A DNA stretch of 64,000 nucleotides from Agromyces subbeticus DSM 16689 (GTDB lineage Bacteria > Actinomycetota > Actinomycetes > Actinomycetales > Microbacteriaceae): contig NZ_ATXG01000007.1 of assembly GCF_000421565.1 (NCBI RefSeq), forward strand, positions 62,001 through 126,000, read 5' to 3'. The notes beneath the pieces were generated by a model. That model was not told the origin of the DNA, ran no database searches, and saw only the letters and a program-made list of their open reading frames with translations. Shown in pieces: positions 1 to 11,652 of this stretch. Within the stretch, counting starts at the first letter, position 1. Each line of letters opens with the position of its first letter. The position numbers were made by a program, and so were the translations under genes.

Positions 1-85
1 GCAACAACGGCGAAATCAGTTGTGCAAAGGCAGAATATCGACGGAATCGCTTGCCCGCGGCATCCGTCACTGTCACAATCGACGA

Positions 86-613
86 ATGACGAACGGAGCT
101 CGTTCCACGCCCCCTCGCTCGGTGCAGTCCGACGACGCGGCCAAGGGCCGCGGCCCGTCGCGACCGGTGCAGCTCGATGAGGTCTCCAAGGCCATCATCG
201 AGCAGCTGCAGGCCGATGGCCGACGCTCCTACGCCGACATCGGCAAGGCAGTGGGCCTGTCGGAGGCAGCAGTGCGCCAGCGCGTGCAGCGCCTCACGGA
301 GTCGGGCGTGATGCAGATCGTCGCGGTGACCGACCCGATGCAGCTCGGCTTCACGACGCAGGCGATGATCGGCATCCGCACCTCCGGCGACACCCGGGTG
401 CTCGCCGCGCGCCTCGCCGAGATCGCCGAAATCGACTACGTGGTGCTCACCGCCGGCAGTTTCGATGTCATGGCCGAGGTGGTCTGCGAGAACGACGACG
501 AGCTGCTCGACCTCTTGAACACACGCATCCGCGTGATCGAGGGTGTGCAGTCGACCGAGACCTTCGTCTACCTGAAGCTTCAGAAGCAGTTCTACAACTG
601 GGGCACCCGCTGA
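86..613 (+). CDS. Lrp/AsnC family transcriptional regulator
   Basis: This is a DNA-binding regulator of about 175 residues, the usual size for the Lrp/AsnC family. An AsnC-type helix-turn-helix lies near residues 30-78 (DEVSKAIIEQLQADGRRSYA, then VGLSEAAVRQRVQRL), followed by a RAM ligand-binding domain. I chose the ATG at 86 over an upstream in-frame start because CACAAT, a possible -10 box, ends six bases before it, which suggests a leaderless transcript. The aminotransferase and amine oxidoreductase genes follow on the same strand with a 30-base gap, so it probably senses an amino acid or amine and controls them. The ligand cannot be read from the sequence. Confidence 0.88.
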   Translation: MTNGARSTPPRSVQSDDAAKGRGPSRPVQLDEVSKAIIEQLQADGRRSYADIGKAVGLSEAAVRQRVQRLTESGVMQIVAVTDPMQLGFTTQAMIGIRTSGDTRVLAARLAEIAEIDYVVLTAGSFDVMAEVVCENDDELLDLLNTRIRVIEGVQSTETFVYLKLQKQFYNWGTR

Positions 614-643
614 GGCGGGAGCCCATCGAGAAAGGGATGGCCA

Positions 644-2032
644 ATGACCGACACGGTCTACGACAACGACGCGCTGCAGCAGAAGGCGAAAGATCATCTG
701 TGGATGCACTTCGCCCGCCAATCGACGATGGCGACGTCGGGGGTGCCGATCATCACCCGGGGCCAGGGCCACCACGTGTACGACATCGAGGGCCGGGAGT
801 ACTTCGACGGCCTCGCCGGCCTCTTCGTCGTGAACGCCGGGCACGGGCGAAAGCGCCTCGCCGAGGTGGCGGCCAAGCAGGCCGAGCAGCTGGCCTTCTT
901 CCCGATCTGGTCGTACGCCCACCCTTCGGCGATCGAGCTCGCCGACCGGCTCGCGGGCTACGCGCCCGGCGAGCTGAACCGGGTCTTCTTCTCCACCGGT
1001 GGCGGCGAGGCCGTCGAGACCGCGTTCAAGCTCGCGAAGTACTACTGGAAGTTGCAGGGGCGCCCGACCAAGCACAAGGTGATCTCGCGCTCCGTCGCCT
1101 ATCACGGCACGCCGCAGGGCGCACTCGCCATCACGGGCATCCCGGGCATGAAGGAGATGTTCGAGCCCGTGACCCCCGGCGGGTTCCGCGTGCCGAACAC
1201 GAACTTCTACCGTGCCGCCGAGATGGGCGCGCCGGCCGACGACCTCGAGGCCTTCGGCCTCTGGGCTGCCAACCGCATCGAGGAGATGATCCTCTTCGAG
1301 GGCCCCGAGACGGTCGCCGCCGTCTTCCTCGAGCCGGTGCAGAACTCCGGCGGCTGCTTCCCGCCGCCCCCCGGCTACTTCAAGCGGGTGCGCGAGATCT
1401 GCGACCAGTACGACGTGCTGCTCGTCTCCGATGAGGTCATCTGCGCCTTCGGGCGACTCGGCCACATGTTCGCGTGCGACGCCTACGGCTACGAGCCCGA
1501 CATGATCACGTGCGCGAAGGCCATGACCTCGGGGTACTCGCCCATCGGCGCCACGATCGTGTCGGAGAAGATCTACGCACCGTTCGCCGAGGGGAACACG
1601 TCGTTCTACCACGGCTACACCTTCGGCGGGCACCCGGTGTCGGCCGCCGTGGCGCTCGAGAACCTCGACATCTTCGAGGAGGAGGGGCTGAACGAGCGCG
1701 TGCGCGAGAACTCGCCGCTCTTCCGCGCCGAGCTCGAGAAGCTGCTCGACCTGCCGATCGTCGGTGACGTTCGCGGTGACGGGTACTTCTTCGGCATCGA
1801 GCTCGTGAAAGACAAGGAGACGCGTGAGACCTTCGACGACGAGGAGTCCGAGAAGCTGCTGCGCGGCTTCCTGTCGAAGGCGCTCTTCGACTCGGGACTC
1901 TACTGCCGTGCCGACGACCGCGGCGACCCCGTGATCCAGCTCGCACCGCCGCTGACGATCGGGCCCGCGGAGTTCGCCGAGATCGAGCAGAAGCTCCGCG
2001 GAGTGCTCACCGAAGCCTCGAACCGCCTCTGA
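644..2032 (+). CDS. Class-III PLP aminotransferase, putrescine/amine:pyruvate type
   Basis: This 462-residue protein belongs to the class-III (omega) aminotransferases. The pyridoxal phosphate lysine is K292 in CAKAMTSGYSPIGA and the cofactor aspartate is D263 in VSDEVICAFGRLG. The overall sequence resembles putrescine- or amine:pyruvate aminotransferases more than ornithine or acetylornithine enzymes. The ATG at 644 has GAGAAAGGGAT upstream; another start at 637 is out of frame. The stop overlaps the start of the FAD oxidoreductase by one base (TGATG), so the two are translationally coupled. With the upstream Lrp-type gene this looks like an amine or GABA/putrescine degradation unit. Substrate is inferred. 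Confidence 0.85.
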   Translation: MTDTVYDNDALQQKAKDHLWMHFARQSTMATSGVPIITRGQGHHVYDIEGREYFDGLAGLFVVNAGHGRKRLAEVAAKQAEQLAFFPIWSYAHPSAIELADRLAGYAPGELNRVFFSTGGGEAVETAFKLAKYYWKLQGRPTKHKVISRSVAYHGTPQGALAITGIPGMKEMFEPVTPGGFRVPNTNFYRAAEMGAPADDLEAFGLWAANRIEEMILFEGPETVAAVFLEPVQNSGGCFPPPPGYFKRVREICDQYDVLLVSDEVICAFGRLGHMFACDAYGYEPDMITCAKAMTSGYSPIGATIVSEKIYAPFAEGNTSFYHGYTFGGHPVSAAVALENLDIFEEEGLNERVRENSPLFRAELEKLLDLPIVGDVRGDGYFFGIELVKDKETRETFDDEESEKLLRGFLSKALFDSGLYCRADDRGDPVIQLAPPLTIGPAEFAEIEQKLRGVLTEASNRL

Positions 2033-3483
2033 TGGCCGGCGCTCACCCGACGGTGACGGATGGCTCACCCGATACCTCCCGTCGGGTGAGCTTCTGGCTC
2101 GACGACCTGGTCGTGCGCGGGCTCGACGACCTTCGCCCGCGTGCAGCGCTCACCTCGAACGCCCGGTTCGACGTGTGCCTCATCGGTGGTGGGCTGACCG
2201 CGCTCTGGACCGCCTACTCGCTCGCGAAGCGCGACCCGACGCTGCGGATCGCCGTGCTCGAACGCGAATTCGCCGGCTTCGGCGCATCGGGGCGCAACGG
2301 AGGCTGGTGCTCGGCGCTGTTCCCGCAGTCGGCGACGTCGATCGAACGCGAGCACGGGTTCGACCAGGCGCAGGCGATGCGACGCGCCATGATCGACACG
2401 GTCGACGAAGTGGGCCGGGTGACCGCGCTCGAGCAGATCGACTGCGACTACGTGAAGGGCGGCACCGTGTTGTTCGCGCGCAATCGCCCGCAGCGCGAAC
2501 TCGCCGCCGCCGAGGTCGACGAGGCGCGCCGATTCGGCGTGGACGCCCTCGAGTACTGGGAGGAGCGTGCCGTCGGCTCGAGATTCGGCGCTACGGGGCT
2601 CGACGGCACGGCCCCCGCAGCCGTGTACGACCCCGACTGCGCACGCGTGCAGCCGGCGAAGCTCGTGCGCGGTCTCGCTCGGGTGGTCGAGTCGCTCGGC
2701 GTCTCGGTGTTCGAGCGCACCGAGGTGGTCGGCTGGTCGGCGGGGCGCGTGCAGTTCCGCGCGCTCGACGGCAGCGGCGCCGAGGGCACGGTCTCGTCGA
2801 GCCACGTGATCGTGGCGACGGAGGGGTACGGAGCGAAGCTCCCACGCGTGCGTCGGCGCATCCTGCCGCTGTATTCGCTGATGATCGCGACCGAGCCGCT
2901 GCCCGACGAAGTCTGGAGCGAGATCGGCATCGAGCACGGCCAGACGTTCAGCGACTACCGCCACCTGCTCGTCTACGGCCAGCGCACCGCCGACAACCGG
3001 TTCGCCTTCGGCGGGCGCGGGGCGAGCTACCACTGGGGCAGCGCGATGAACCCGGCCTACGAACGGGTCGATTCGGTCTTCACCCACTTGCACACCGCGT
3101 TGCGCGACCTCTTTCCCGCGGTCGGCGACGCTCGGGTGACGCATCGCTGGGGCGGCCCTTTGGGCGTCGCTCGCGACTGGAACGCCACGGCCAGCTACAA
3201 CCCCAAGACCGGGGTCGGATTCGCAGGCGCCTACGTCGGCGACGGCCTCTCGACGACGAACCTCGCAGGACGAACGATGGCCGACCTCGTGCAGGGCGTC
3301 GAGAGCGACCTCACCGGCCTTCCGTGGGTGAACCACCGCTCGCCGCTCTGGGAACCGGAGCCGTTGCGTTTTCTGGGGGCGAATCTCGGCGTGCTCGGCA
3401 TGCAGTTCGCCGATGCCGAGGAGCGCGCGACCGGGCGACCGTCGCTGGTGGCGCGGGCGATCGGACGACTCACCGGCCACTGA
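2032..3483 (+). CDS. FAD-dependent amine oxidoreductase (DAO/PuuB-like)
   Basis: A 483-residue flavoprotein of the D-amino-acid oxidase fold. The FAD-binding beta-alpha-beta element is FDVCLIGGGLTALWTAYSLA (glycines 52-54), followed by the family segment GFGASGRNGGWCSALFPQS. The C-terminal part carries GVGFAGAYVGDGLSTTNLAGRT, the second FAD contact typical of gamma-glutamylputrescine oxidase-like enzymes. It overlaps the aminotransferase stop by one base. Together they suggest oxidative removal of an amino group from a polyamine or related amine. The 3' end overlaps the convergent DUF4192 gene by 14 bases. The precise substrate is unknown. Confidence 0.82.
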   Translation: MAGAHPTVTDGSPDTSRRVSFWLDDLVVRGLDDLRPRAALTSNARFDVCLIGGGLTALWTAYSLAKRDPTLRIAVLEREFAGFGASGRNGGWCSALFPQSATSIEREHGFDQAQAMRRAMIDTVDEVGRVTALEQIDCDYVKGGTVLFARNRPQRELAAAEVDEARRFGVDALEYWEERAVGSRFGATGLDGTAPAAVYDPDCARVQPAKLVRGLARVVESLGVSVFERTEVVGWSAGRVQFRALDGSGAEGTVSSSHVIVATEGYGAKLPRVRRRILPLYSLMIATEPLPDEVWSEIGIEHGQTFSDYRHLLVYGQRTADNRFAFGGRGASYHWGSAMNPAYERVDSVFTHLHTALRDLFPAVGDARVTHRWGGPLGVARDWNATASYNPKTGVGFAGAYVGDGLSTTNLAGRTMADLVQGVESDLTGLPWVNHRSPLWEPEPLRFLGANLGVLGMQFADAEERATGRPSLVARAIGRLTGH

Positions 3484-4612
3484 ACGCCCACTCGGGCAAC
3501 GCGCCGCCGCCGATGTACACCGCGAGCAGGCCCGCCATCGAATGCTTGGGATCGATGGCGAGCGCCTGATCGATGAACGCACCGGCGGCGGAGCCCCGAC
3601 CGAGCGACCACGCGAGCCAAGCGGCCATGCAGAGCGGCCCCACGCGGTGGGTCTCGGGCGCATCGGCGACGAGCGGGCGGAGCATCGCGAGGGCTCGCTC
3701 CACCCGACGCGGATCGGGCCGCAGACTGGAGTGCCCGAGCAGGAGCCGGGAAAGCATCTCACTGACGTCGCCGGTCGCGCCCTCGGCCATCTCGTGCACC
3801 ACGAGTCCTTCGACGCTCAGCTCGGCTTCGGCGGCTCGGTCGGCTGTCGCGATTGCGTCGTCGTGCGCCGCCTCGCCCACCACGACGCCGAAGGCGCACT
3901 GCAACATCATCGCGTCGCGCATCGCCGGCAGCGACGCCAGATGCAGGAACCATGCGAGGCGAAGCGGTGGATTCACTGCGTCGCGGCCGAGCAGGGACTC
4001 GACGAGCGTGACGGGATCGCTGTTGCCGCCGAGTCTCGTCAGCGCTGCGCCTCGAGACGCGCCGGTGAGTTCGGCGAGGGCAGCGGCCAGCGCGCCGGCG
4101 GCTGCGGGGTCGGGCGGCGGAAGCTCGCCCGCCTCGGCCGGCGAGCCGAGGATCGTCAGCTCGGGCGGCGCGAGTCGCATGACGGGACTCTCGTCGATCA
4201 TGGCGAGCGGATGCCCCGCTGCCGGCGTTTCCGAATCGTCGAGGGCTCCCCAGCCGTCGGCGGCGCGGCACAGTGCGTCGCGCACGAGGAAGCCGGCCTG
4301 CTCGGCTCGCTTGACGAGCATCGAGAGAAGCGCACGCTCGGGAAGCCCCCGGCCCGTATCGAACCGTGCGTCGGTGTAGGCGATCGGCACGATCGCATCG
4401 ACCTGGCGCATGCGGCAGAGGGTGCCCACGATCGCCGCGACGAGCGATGCCCGGTCTCGAGCACGACGCGGCAGGTCGAAACGCAGCACACCGGCCGTAC
4501 GGTTGCCCGTGAATGCAACGCACACGAGCGAGCGCTCGGGCCGGAAGCCCGCGAGGGTGGGAACCAGGGCCAGGAACTCGTGCGCCGCCTCGGCGCGAAT
4601 GATGGTGGTCAT
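3470..4612 (-). CDS. DUF4192 family protein
   Basis: This 380-residue protein has the N-terminal DUF4192 hallmark (RAEAAHEFLALVPTLAGFRP followed by ERSLVCVAFTG). DUF4192 proteins are widespread in Actinobacteria and have no established function. The C-terminal half is helical and alanine-rich with a TPR-like look near residues 320-370 (LAWSLGRGSAAGAFIDQALAIDP). No signal peptide or membrane segment is seen. It converges on the amine oxidoreductase with a 14-base overlap and is divergent from the MGMT-like gene. I see nothing that assigns a reaction. Confidence 0.8.
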   Translation of the reverse strand: MTTIIRAEAAHEFLALVPTLAGFRPERSLVCVAFTGNRTAGVLRFDLPRRARDRASLVAAIVGTLCRMRQVDAIVPIAYTDARFDTGRGLPERALLSMLVKRAEQAGFLVRDALCRAADGWGALDDSETPAAGHPLAMIDESPVMRLAPPELTILGSPAEAGELPPPDPAAAGALAAALAELTGASRGAALTRLGGNSDPVTLVESLLGRDAVNPPLRLAWFLHLASLPAMRDAMMLQCAFGVVVGEAAHDDAIATADRAAEAELSVEGLVVHEMAEGATGDVSEMLSRLLLGHSSLRPDPRRVERALAMLRPLVADAPETHRVGPLCMAAWLAWSLGRGSAAGAFIDQALAIDPKHSMAGLLAVYIGGGALPEWAFSGR

Positions 4613-4786
4613 GCCGAGATCGTGCCGTCACCGCTCGGTGCGGACGCGGCCCGAGGCCGTGATTCGTGGACGCAACTCGCAACCGTCGGCCTGTCGAGGG
4701 GAAGTCGACCCGTCCTCCACAACCGCGGTCGGCGGCCCGCTTCCCGCGATGTCCGAATTCCGCGAGCGAGTGTCGGACGCCGTGGT

Positions 4787-4792
4787 TACGCT
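4787..4792 (+). promoter_or_regulatory. -10 box for a leaderless MGMT-TagA transcript
   Basis: TACGCT is followed by exactly six bases and then the ATG at 4799. No Shine-Dalgarno sequence fits in that gap, so transcription probably starts at or next to the start codon. The same TANNNT-N6-start arrangement recurs before many genes here. Confidence 0.5.
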
Positions 4793-4798
4793 CGAAGC

Positions 4799-5290
4799 AT
4801 GACGAACGTGTACCTCATCCGCCTCAACAGCCCGATCGGTCGCCTCGAACTCGTCGCCGACGACGAGGCGATCACGAGCCTCTCCATCGAGCGCGACGGC
4901 ATCCTGCCGCACGACGCCGAGGCAGAGCGCCCCAATGCCGTGCTCGAAGCCGCACGGGTTCAGCTCATCGAGTACTTCGCCGGCCAGCGGCTCGAGTTCG
5001 ACGTTCCGGTACGACTCACCGGCACCCCGTTCCAGCTCGCCGTCTGGGCCGAACTCGAACGCCTGCACTGGGGCGAGGCCACCTCATACGGCTCACTGGC
5101 TGCAGCCGTCGGCCGTCCTGGGGCCTCGCGCGCCATCGGCGGGGCGGTCGGCGCCAACCCGGTACCGATCATCGTGGGTTGCCACCGCGTGCTCGCGACC
5201 GACGGCCGCATCACCGGGTACTCCGGTGGTGAGGGCGTGCCGACCAAGCTGTGGTTGCTCGGGCACGAACAGATCGGCTTCGCCGCGTGA
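4799..5290 (+). CDS. Methylated-DNA--protein-cysteine methyltransferase (MGMT/Ogt type)
   Basis: A 163-residue protein that should accept O6-alkyl groups from guanine onto its own cysteine. The DNA-binding helix-turn-helix is around GEATSYGSLAAAVGRPGASR and the acceptor is C128 in IIVGCHRVLATDGRITGYSG. The residue before the acceptor is Gly, where the usual motif is PCHRV. Cys, His and Arg are intact, so activity is expected. Many internal starts are possible upstream, but the ATG at 4799 begins the Ogt-like beta domain and has a leaderless-type -10 box. The stop overlaps the GTG of the glycosylase gene (GTGA), forming an alkylation-repair operon. Confidence 0.88.
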   Translation: MTNVYLIRLNSPIGRLELVADDEAITSLSIERDGILPHDAEAERPNAVLEAARVQLIEYFAGQRLEFDVPVRLTGTPFQLAVWAELERLHWGEATSYGSLAAAVGRPGASRAIGGAVGANPVPIIVGCHRVLATDGRITGYSGGEGVPTKLWLLGHEQIGFAA

Positions 5291-5886
5291 GCGTCATCCC
5301 TCACGCCGAGATCATCATCGGAGACGACGGGCTCGCCCGCTGCGGGTGGGGGGCTGCAGACCCCGAATACCGGCGCTACCACGACGAGGAGTGGGGCACC
5401 GCGCAGCACGATCCGGTGCGTCTCTTCGAGAAGGTCTGCCTCGAGGGGTTTCAGGCCGGCCTCTCCTGGATCACCATCCTGCGGCGGCGACCGGCGTTCC
5501 GCGAGGTGTTCCACGGTTTCGACGTCGAGCGAGTGGCGGCGATGGGTGCTGACGACATCGAGCGCCTGCTCGGCGACGAACGCATCATCAGGCACCGGGG
5601 CAAGATCGAAGCGACCATCCAGAATGCCCGCTCGACCCTCGAGCTCCAGATTCCGATCGACGAGCTGCTCTGGAGCTTCGCACCGCCGACCCGCCGCACC
5701 GCTCCGGCATCGTTCGCCGACGTGCCTGCGACGACCGCCGAATCCACGGCGATGAGCAAAGAGCTGCGTCGCCGAGGTTTCCGCTTCGTGGGTCCCACCA
5801 CCATGTACGCGCTCATGCAGGCAGCCGGCATGGTCGACGACCATCTCGCCGGGTGTCATCGATCGGCGGCCTCGTCGGCGGCATGA
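5287..5886 (+). CDS. tag: DNA-3-methyladenine glycosylase I
   Basis: A 199-residue base-excision repair enzyme that removes 3-methyladenine. Family blocks are all present: ARCGWGAADPEYRRYHDEEW near the N-terminus, FEKVCLEGFQAGLSWITILR in the helix-hairpin-helix core, and a C-terminal DDHLAGCHR. The N-terminal Cys and His and this late His and Cys supply the structural zinc ligands of the Tag family. It starts with GTG overlapping the MGMT stop, so it is translated with the methyltransferase. The pairing puts direct reversal and base excision of alkylated bases under one promoter, without an Ada regulator. Confidence 0.93.
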   Translation: MSVIPHAEIIIGDDGLARCGWGAADPEYRRYHDEEWGTAQHDPVRLFEKVCLEGFQAGLSWITILRRRPAFREVFHGFDVERVAAMGADDIERLLGDERIIRHRGKIEATIQNARSTLELQIPIDELLWSFAPPTRRTAPASFADVPATTAESTAMSKELRRRGFRFVGPTTMYALMQAAGMVDDHLAGCHRSAASSAA

Positions 5887-5901
5887 CACGCGAGGGGATC
5901 G

Positions 5902-6666
5902 TCAGGCGACGAGTTCGAGTTCCCGCATGCCGGCCGCACGAGCAGGCGCGAGCATGAGCGAGAATCCGGCGTCGCGTGCCCACTCCATGAGTTCGGCGAT
6001 CGACGTGAGCTGCGGGCGCTGTAGCAGCAGAGCGCGAGTGAAGAGTCCCTTCGCGCGCTTGTTGAAGTGATTCAACGCGCGGCTTCGTCCGCCCTCGTCG
6101 ACGGAGACGACCCTGACGAACGCCGATTCTGGGTGCACCGGCGCAGGGCCGAGTTCCGTGTAGGCCTCCGACCGGAGGTCGATGACGATTCCCGTCTGCG
6201 CCTCGCGCGCGAGCAGCGTCGAGATCGGGTCCCGCCAGAGTTGCTTCAGCCGCACGCCCGGAATCCGTGAGTCGTGCGAGAGCCGATACGCCGGAATCTC
6301 GTCCGTCGCACCGAGCAATCCGAACAGTGCGGAGTGCACCGCCACGTGTGCCCCGGCGAATTCCCGGGCGCTCTCGTCGAGAGTCTCAGCGTCGAGCGCG
6401 TCGTAGAGCACGCCGGTGTAGCGATCGAGCGCCGGCATGGTCGCTGACTCTCGAAGGGTTCGGTTGCGATCGACTTCGTGCGCGAGTCGAGGACCGAGCT
6501 TGAGCGCGCGCATCGCGGCATTGTGATCATGCGCGAGCGAAACGACGCCGGCGGTCAGCTCGGCCCGCAGAGGCGAGAGTTCGTCGAAGGAGAGCCGGCC
6601 GAGATCGAGCGGAACGTCGACTCCGCCGTCGCGCTTCGTCTCGGACGGCGGGAGGAGCAGCCGCAT
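5902..6666 (-). CDS. yaaA: YaaA family peroxide-stress protein
   Basis: A 254-residue member of the YaaA/UPF0246 family, recognised by the N-terminal MRLLLPPSETKRDGG and the C-terminal block NHFNKRAKGLFTRALL. In E. coli YaaA limits intracellular free iron and oxidative DNA damage during peroxide stress; a similar role here is inference. Its start codon directly abuts the stop of the P-loop kinase gene upstream, with no intergenic base, so the two are probably cotranscribed, possibly as read-through from the ATP synthase operon. Confidence 0.88.
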   Translation of the reverse strand: MRLLLPPSETKRDGGVDVPLDLGRLSFDELSPLRAELTAGVVSLAHDHNAAMRALKLGPRLAHEVDRNRTLRESATMPALDRYTGVLYDALDAETLDESAREFAGAHVAVHSALFGLLGATDEIPAYRLSHDSRIPGVRLKQLWRDPISTLLAREAQTGIVIDLRSEAYTELGPAPVHPESAFVRVVSVDEGGRSRALNHFNKRAKGLFTRALLLQRPQLTSIAELMEWARDAGFSLMLAPARAAGMRELELVA

Positions 6667-7239
6667 CTACGACCCGATGAAGGCGAGGGCCGCTTCGACG
6701 TTCGATCCGAGTGATTCGATGCTGTCGATCGTCACCCGCGGCAATGCCGACGAGGGCCCGGTCCACGCCGCATAGCCCTCGAGGCTCTGCTCGACCGCGC
6801 GCCACGTGGTCTCTTCGAGATGCGGCAGCTTGCGCTCGCGCTTCTCAAGTCGAGCACGGTGCAGTGCTTCGTCGGAGCAGACGACCTCGATGACCCGCAG
6901 GCGAACCTCGGCTCGCTCAGCGAGGTCACGCCACTGCAGTCGTGCGGCTTCGCCCGCGTTGACCGCGTCGACGATGACCGTACGCCCGGAGTCGAGCTCC
7001 TTCTCGGCGATCTCTTCGGCCACGAGATACGCGGCGAGACCTGTCGGCTGATCGGCGTCGATGCCCGCCCGCAGGATCGCCGACTCGATCGGGTCGACCG
7101 AGACGACCGTGGCACCGAGGCGGGCGCCGATGATCTCGCCGATCGTCGACTTTCCCGCACCCGGCAACCCGGCCATGACGATCAGCTGCGTGACACTCAG
7201 ATCACCGAACTGACGATCGATCGGCTGCTCCCCCTGCAT
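6667..7239 (-). CDS. AAA/P-loop small-molecule kinase-like ATPase
   Basis: A 190-residue nucleotide-binding protein with a Walker A motif GLPGAGKST near residues 24-32 and a downstream VIVDAVNAGEAARLQW segment that resembles the Walker B/lid region of gluconate kinase- or zeta-toxin-like enzymes. The ATG at 7239 is preceded by GGGAG with six-base spacing. It lies 11 bases after atpC and abuts yaaA. No specific substrate can be assigned. Predicted AAA_33 family proteins phosphorylate varied small molecules. Confidence 0.72.
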   Translation of the reverse strand: MQGEQPIDRQFGDLSVTQLIVMAGLPGAGKSTIGEIIGARLGATVVSVDPIESAILRAGIDADQPTGLAAYLVAEEIAEKELDSGRTVIVDAVNAGEAARLQWRDLAERAEVRLRVIEVVCSDEALHRARLEKRERKLPHLEETTWRAVEQSLEGYAAWTGPSSALPRVTIDSIESLGSNVEAALAFIGS

Positions 7240-7250
7240 CCGTGACTCCC

Positions 7251-7511
7251 TTAGACGAGCTCTGCCCGCGAAGCGACGACCTGCACCGCGTTCGCCTGCA
7301 CCGAGAGGAAGCCGTCGTCGGCGTTGGCGGTGATCTTCTCACCGCCCGGCAGGGTGACACGCACCTCGCCGCCGGCGAGGATCGCGAGCATCGGCTCGTG
7401 ACCGGGCAGGATGCCGATCTCGCCCTCGACGGTGCGGGCCACCACCATGGACGCCTCGCCCGACCAGACCTGCTGGTCGGCCGAGACGACACTCACGTTG
7501 AGGCTGGCCAT
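7251..7511 (-). CDS. atpC: ATP synthase F1 epsilon subunit (short form)
   Basis: Epsilon belongs to the central stalk of F1. From the ATG at 7511 the protein is 86 residues and contains only the N-terminal beta-sandwich (ASLNVSVVSADQQVWSGEAS, GEIGILPGHEPMLAIL, VQANAVQVVASRAELV). Most bacterial epsilon subunits are about 120-140 residues and end in a two-helix hairpin that inhibits ATP hydrolysis. That part is missing. I chose the ATG 2 bases after the atpD stop, not the upstream in-frame start inside atpD, because it matches family N-termini. Confidence 0.93.
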   Translation of the reverse strand: MASLNVSVVSADQQVWSGEASMVVARTVEGEIGILPGHEPMLAILAGGEVRVTLPGGEKITANADDGFLSVQANAVQVVASRAELV

Positions 7512-7513
7512 GC

Positions 7514-9903
<2,390 letters not shown>

Positions 9904-9931
9904 GTTTCTCCTGTGTCCTGTCGTTCTGGTG

Positions 9932-9982
9932 CTGAGGCTCTCGATTCGACCCCGTGAGGTCAGTTCCCTTCGAGAGCCTCAG
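9932..9982 (-). other. Intercistronic stem-loop between atpA and atpG
   Basis: A perfect 13-base inverted repeat, CTGAGGCTCTCGA at 9932-9944 and TCGAGAGCCTCAG at 9970-9982, encloses a 25-base loop that has its own 4-bp GACC/GGTC stem. It sits inside the operon, so it is more likely an mRNA-processing or stoichiometry element than a full terminator. There is no run of T. Confidence 0.6.
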
Positions 9983-9996
9983 GGAACCTGGAATGA

Positions 9997-11637
9997 CTAG
10001 CGGCGACCCTTGACGATCTTCTCCTGCACGACCTCTTCTTGAGCGATCGCCTCGAACTGCTCGGAACCGACCGAGGCGAGCGGCTTGCCCTCACCCGTCT
10101 GGAACTCGAGCTTGAACGCGTCGACGGCCGAGTCGAGTTCGGCAGCGGTCTCGTCGGAGAGCACGTTGGTCTCGCGGAGCGAGTTCAACACCTCGGTGTT
10201 GCGGGCGAGGTAGTCGTGCAGCTCGCTCTCGAAACGGAGGATGTCTTCGACCGGAACCTCGTCGAGCTTGCCCTTGGTGCCGGCCCAGATCGAGACGACC
10301 TGCTTCTCGACCGACATCGGCGAGTACTGCGGCTGCTTCAGCAGCTCGGTCAGGCGAGCGCCACGAGCGAGCTGACGACGGCTGGTCGCATCGAGGTCGG
10401 ACGCGAACATCGCGAAGGCCTCGAGCGAGCGGTACTGCGCGAGCTCGAGCTTCAGCGTGCCCGAGACCTTCTTGATCGACTTGACCTGGGCATCACCGCC
10501 GACTCGCGACACCGAGATGCCCACGTCGACCGCCGGACGCTGGTTCGAGTTGAACAGGTCGGACTGGAGGAAGATCTGGCCGTCGGTGATCGAGATCACG
10601 TTGGTCGGGATGTATGCCGAGACGTCGTTGGCCTTGGTCTCGATGATCGGCAGGCCGGTCATCGAGCCGGCGCCGAGCTCGTCGGAGAGCTTCGCGCAAC
10701 GCTCGAGCAGACGCGAGTGCAGGTAGAAGACGTCGCCGGGGTACGCCTCGCGTCCCGGCGGGCGACGCAGGAGCAGCGACACGGCACGGTAGGCCTCGGC
10801 CTGCTTCGACAGGTCATCGAAGATGATCAGCACGTGCTTGGAGTCGTACATCCAGTGCTGGCCGATGGCCGAGCCGGTATACGGGGCGAGGTACTTGAAT
10901 CCGGCGGGGTCGGAGGCGGGAGCGGCGACGATCGTCGTGTACTCCATGGCGCCGGCGTCTTCCAGCGCGCCCTTCACACCGGCGATCGTCGAGCCCTTCT
11001 GGCCGATCGCGACGTAGATGCAGCGCACCTGCTTCGACGGGTCGCCCGACTCCCAGTTGGCCTTCTGGTTGATGATCGTGTCGATCGCGATGGCCGTCTT
11101 GCCGGTCTGGCGGTCGCCGATGATCAGCTGACGCTGACCGCGGCCGACGGGGATCATCGCGTCGATGGCCTTGATGCCGGTCTGGAGCGGCTCGTGCACC
11201 GACTTGCGCTGCATGACGCCGGGCGCCTGCAGCTCGAGGGCGCGACGGCCCTCGATGCCGGTGATCTCGCCGAGACCGTCGATCGGGTTTCCGAGCGGGT
11301 CGACGACACGGCCGAGGTAGCCCTCACCGACGGGCACCGAGAGGACCTCGCCCGTGCGGGTCACCTCCATGCCCTCTTCGATGCCGGTGAACTCGCCGAG
11401 CACGACGACGCCGATCTCGTCTTCGTCGAGGTTCTGCGCGAGGCCGAGCGTGCCGTCCGCAAAACGGATCAGCTCGTTCGCCATGACCGAGGGAAGGCCC
11501 TCGACGTGCGCGATGCCGTCGCCGGCATCGGTGACGTATCCGACCTCGGTCTTCTCCGCCTGGCCCGGCTCGTACGACGAGACGAACTCCGAGAGAGCCG
11601 AACGGATCTCGTCGGGGCTGATGGTGAGTTCTGCCAT
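9997..11637 (-). CDS. atpA: ATP synthase F1 alpha subunit
   Basis: The non-catalytic nucleotide-binding subunit, 546 residues. Walker A is [13 protein letters not shown], and the conserved arginine-finger region includes [11 protein letters not shown]. The C-terminal tail of about 40 residues ([20 protein letters not shown]) is typical of actinobacterial alpha subunits. It lies 76 bases after atpH, with two small hairpins in the gap. Confidence 0.98.
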   Translation of the reverse strand: MAELTISPDEIRSALSEFVSSYEPGQAEKTEVGYVTDAGDGIAHVEGLPSVMANELIRFADGTLGLAQNLDEDEIGVVVLGEFTGIEEGMEVTRTGEVLSVPVGEGYLGRVVDPLGNPIDGLGEITGIEGRRALELQAPGVMQRKSVHEPLQTGIKAIDAMIPVGRGQRQLIIGDRQTGKTAIAIDTIINQKANWESGDPSKQVRCIYVAIGQKGSTIAGVKGALEDAGAMEYTTIVAAPASDPAGFKYLAPYTGSAIGQHWMYDSKHVLIIFDDLSKQAEAYRAVSLLLRRPPGREAYPGDVFYLHSRLLERCAKLSDELGAGSMTGLPIIETKANDVSAYIPTNVISITDGQIFLQSDLFNSNQRPAVDVGISVSRVGGDAQVKSIKKVSGTLKLELAQYRSLEAFAMFASDLDATSRRQLARGARLTELLKQPQYSPMSVEKQVVSIWAGTKGKLDEVPVEDILRFESELHDYLARNTEVLNSLRETNVLSDETAAELDSAVDAFKLEFQTGEGKPLASVGSEQFEAIAQEEVVQEKIVKGRR

Positions 11638-11652
11638 TGTCTTTTCCCTTTT

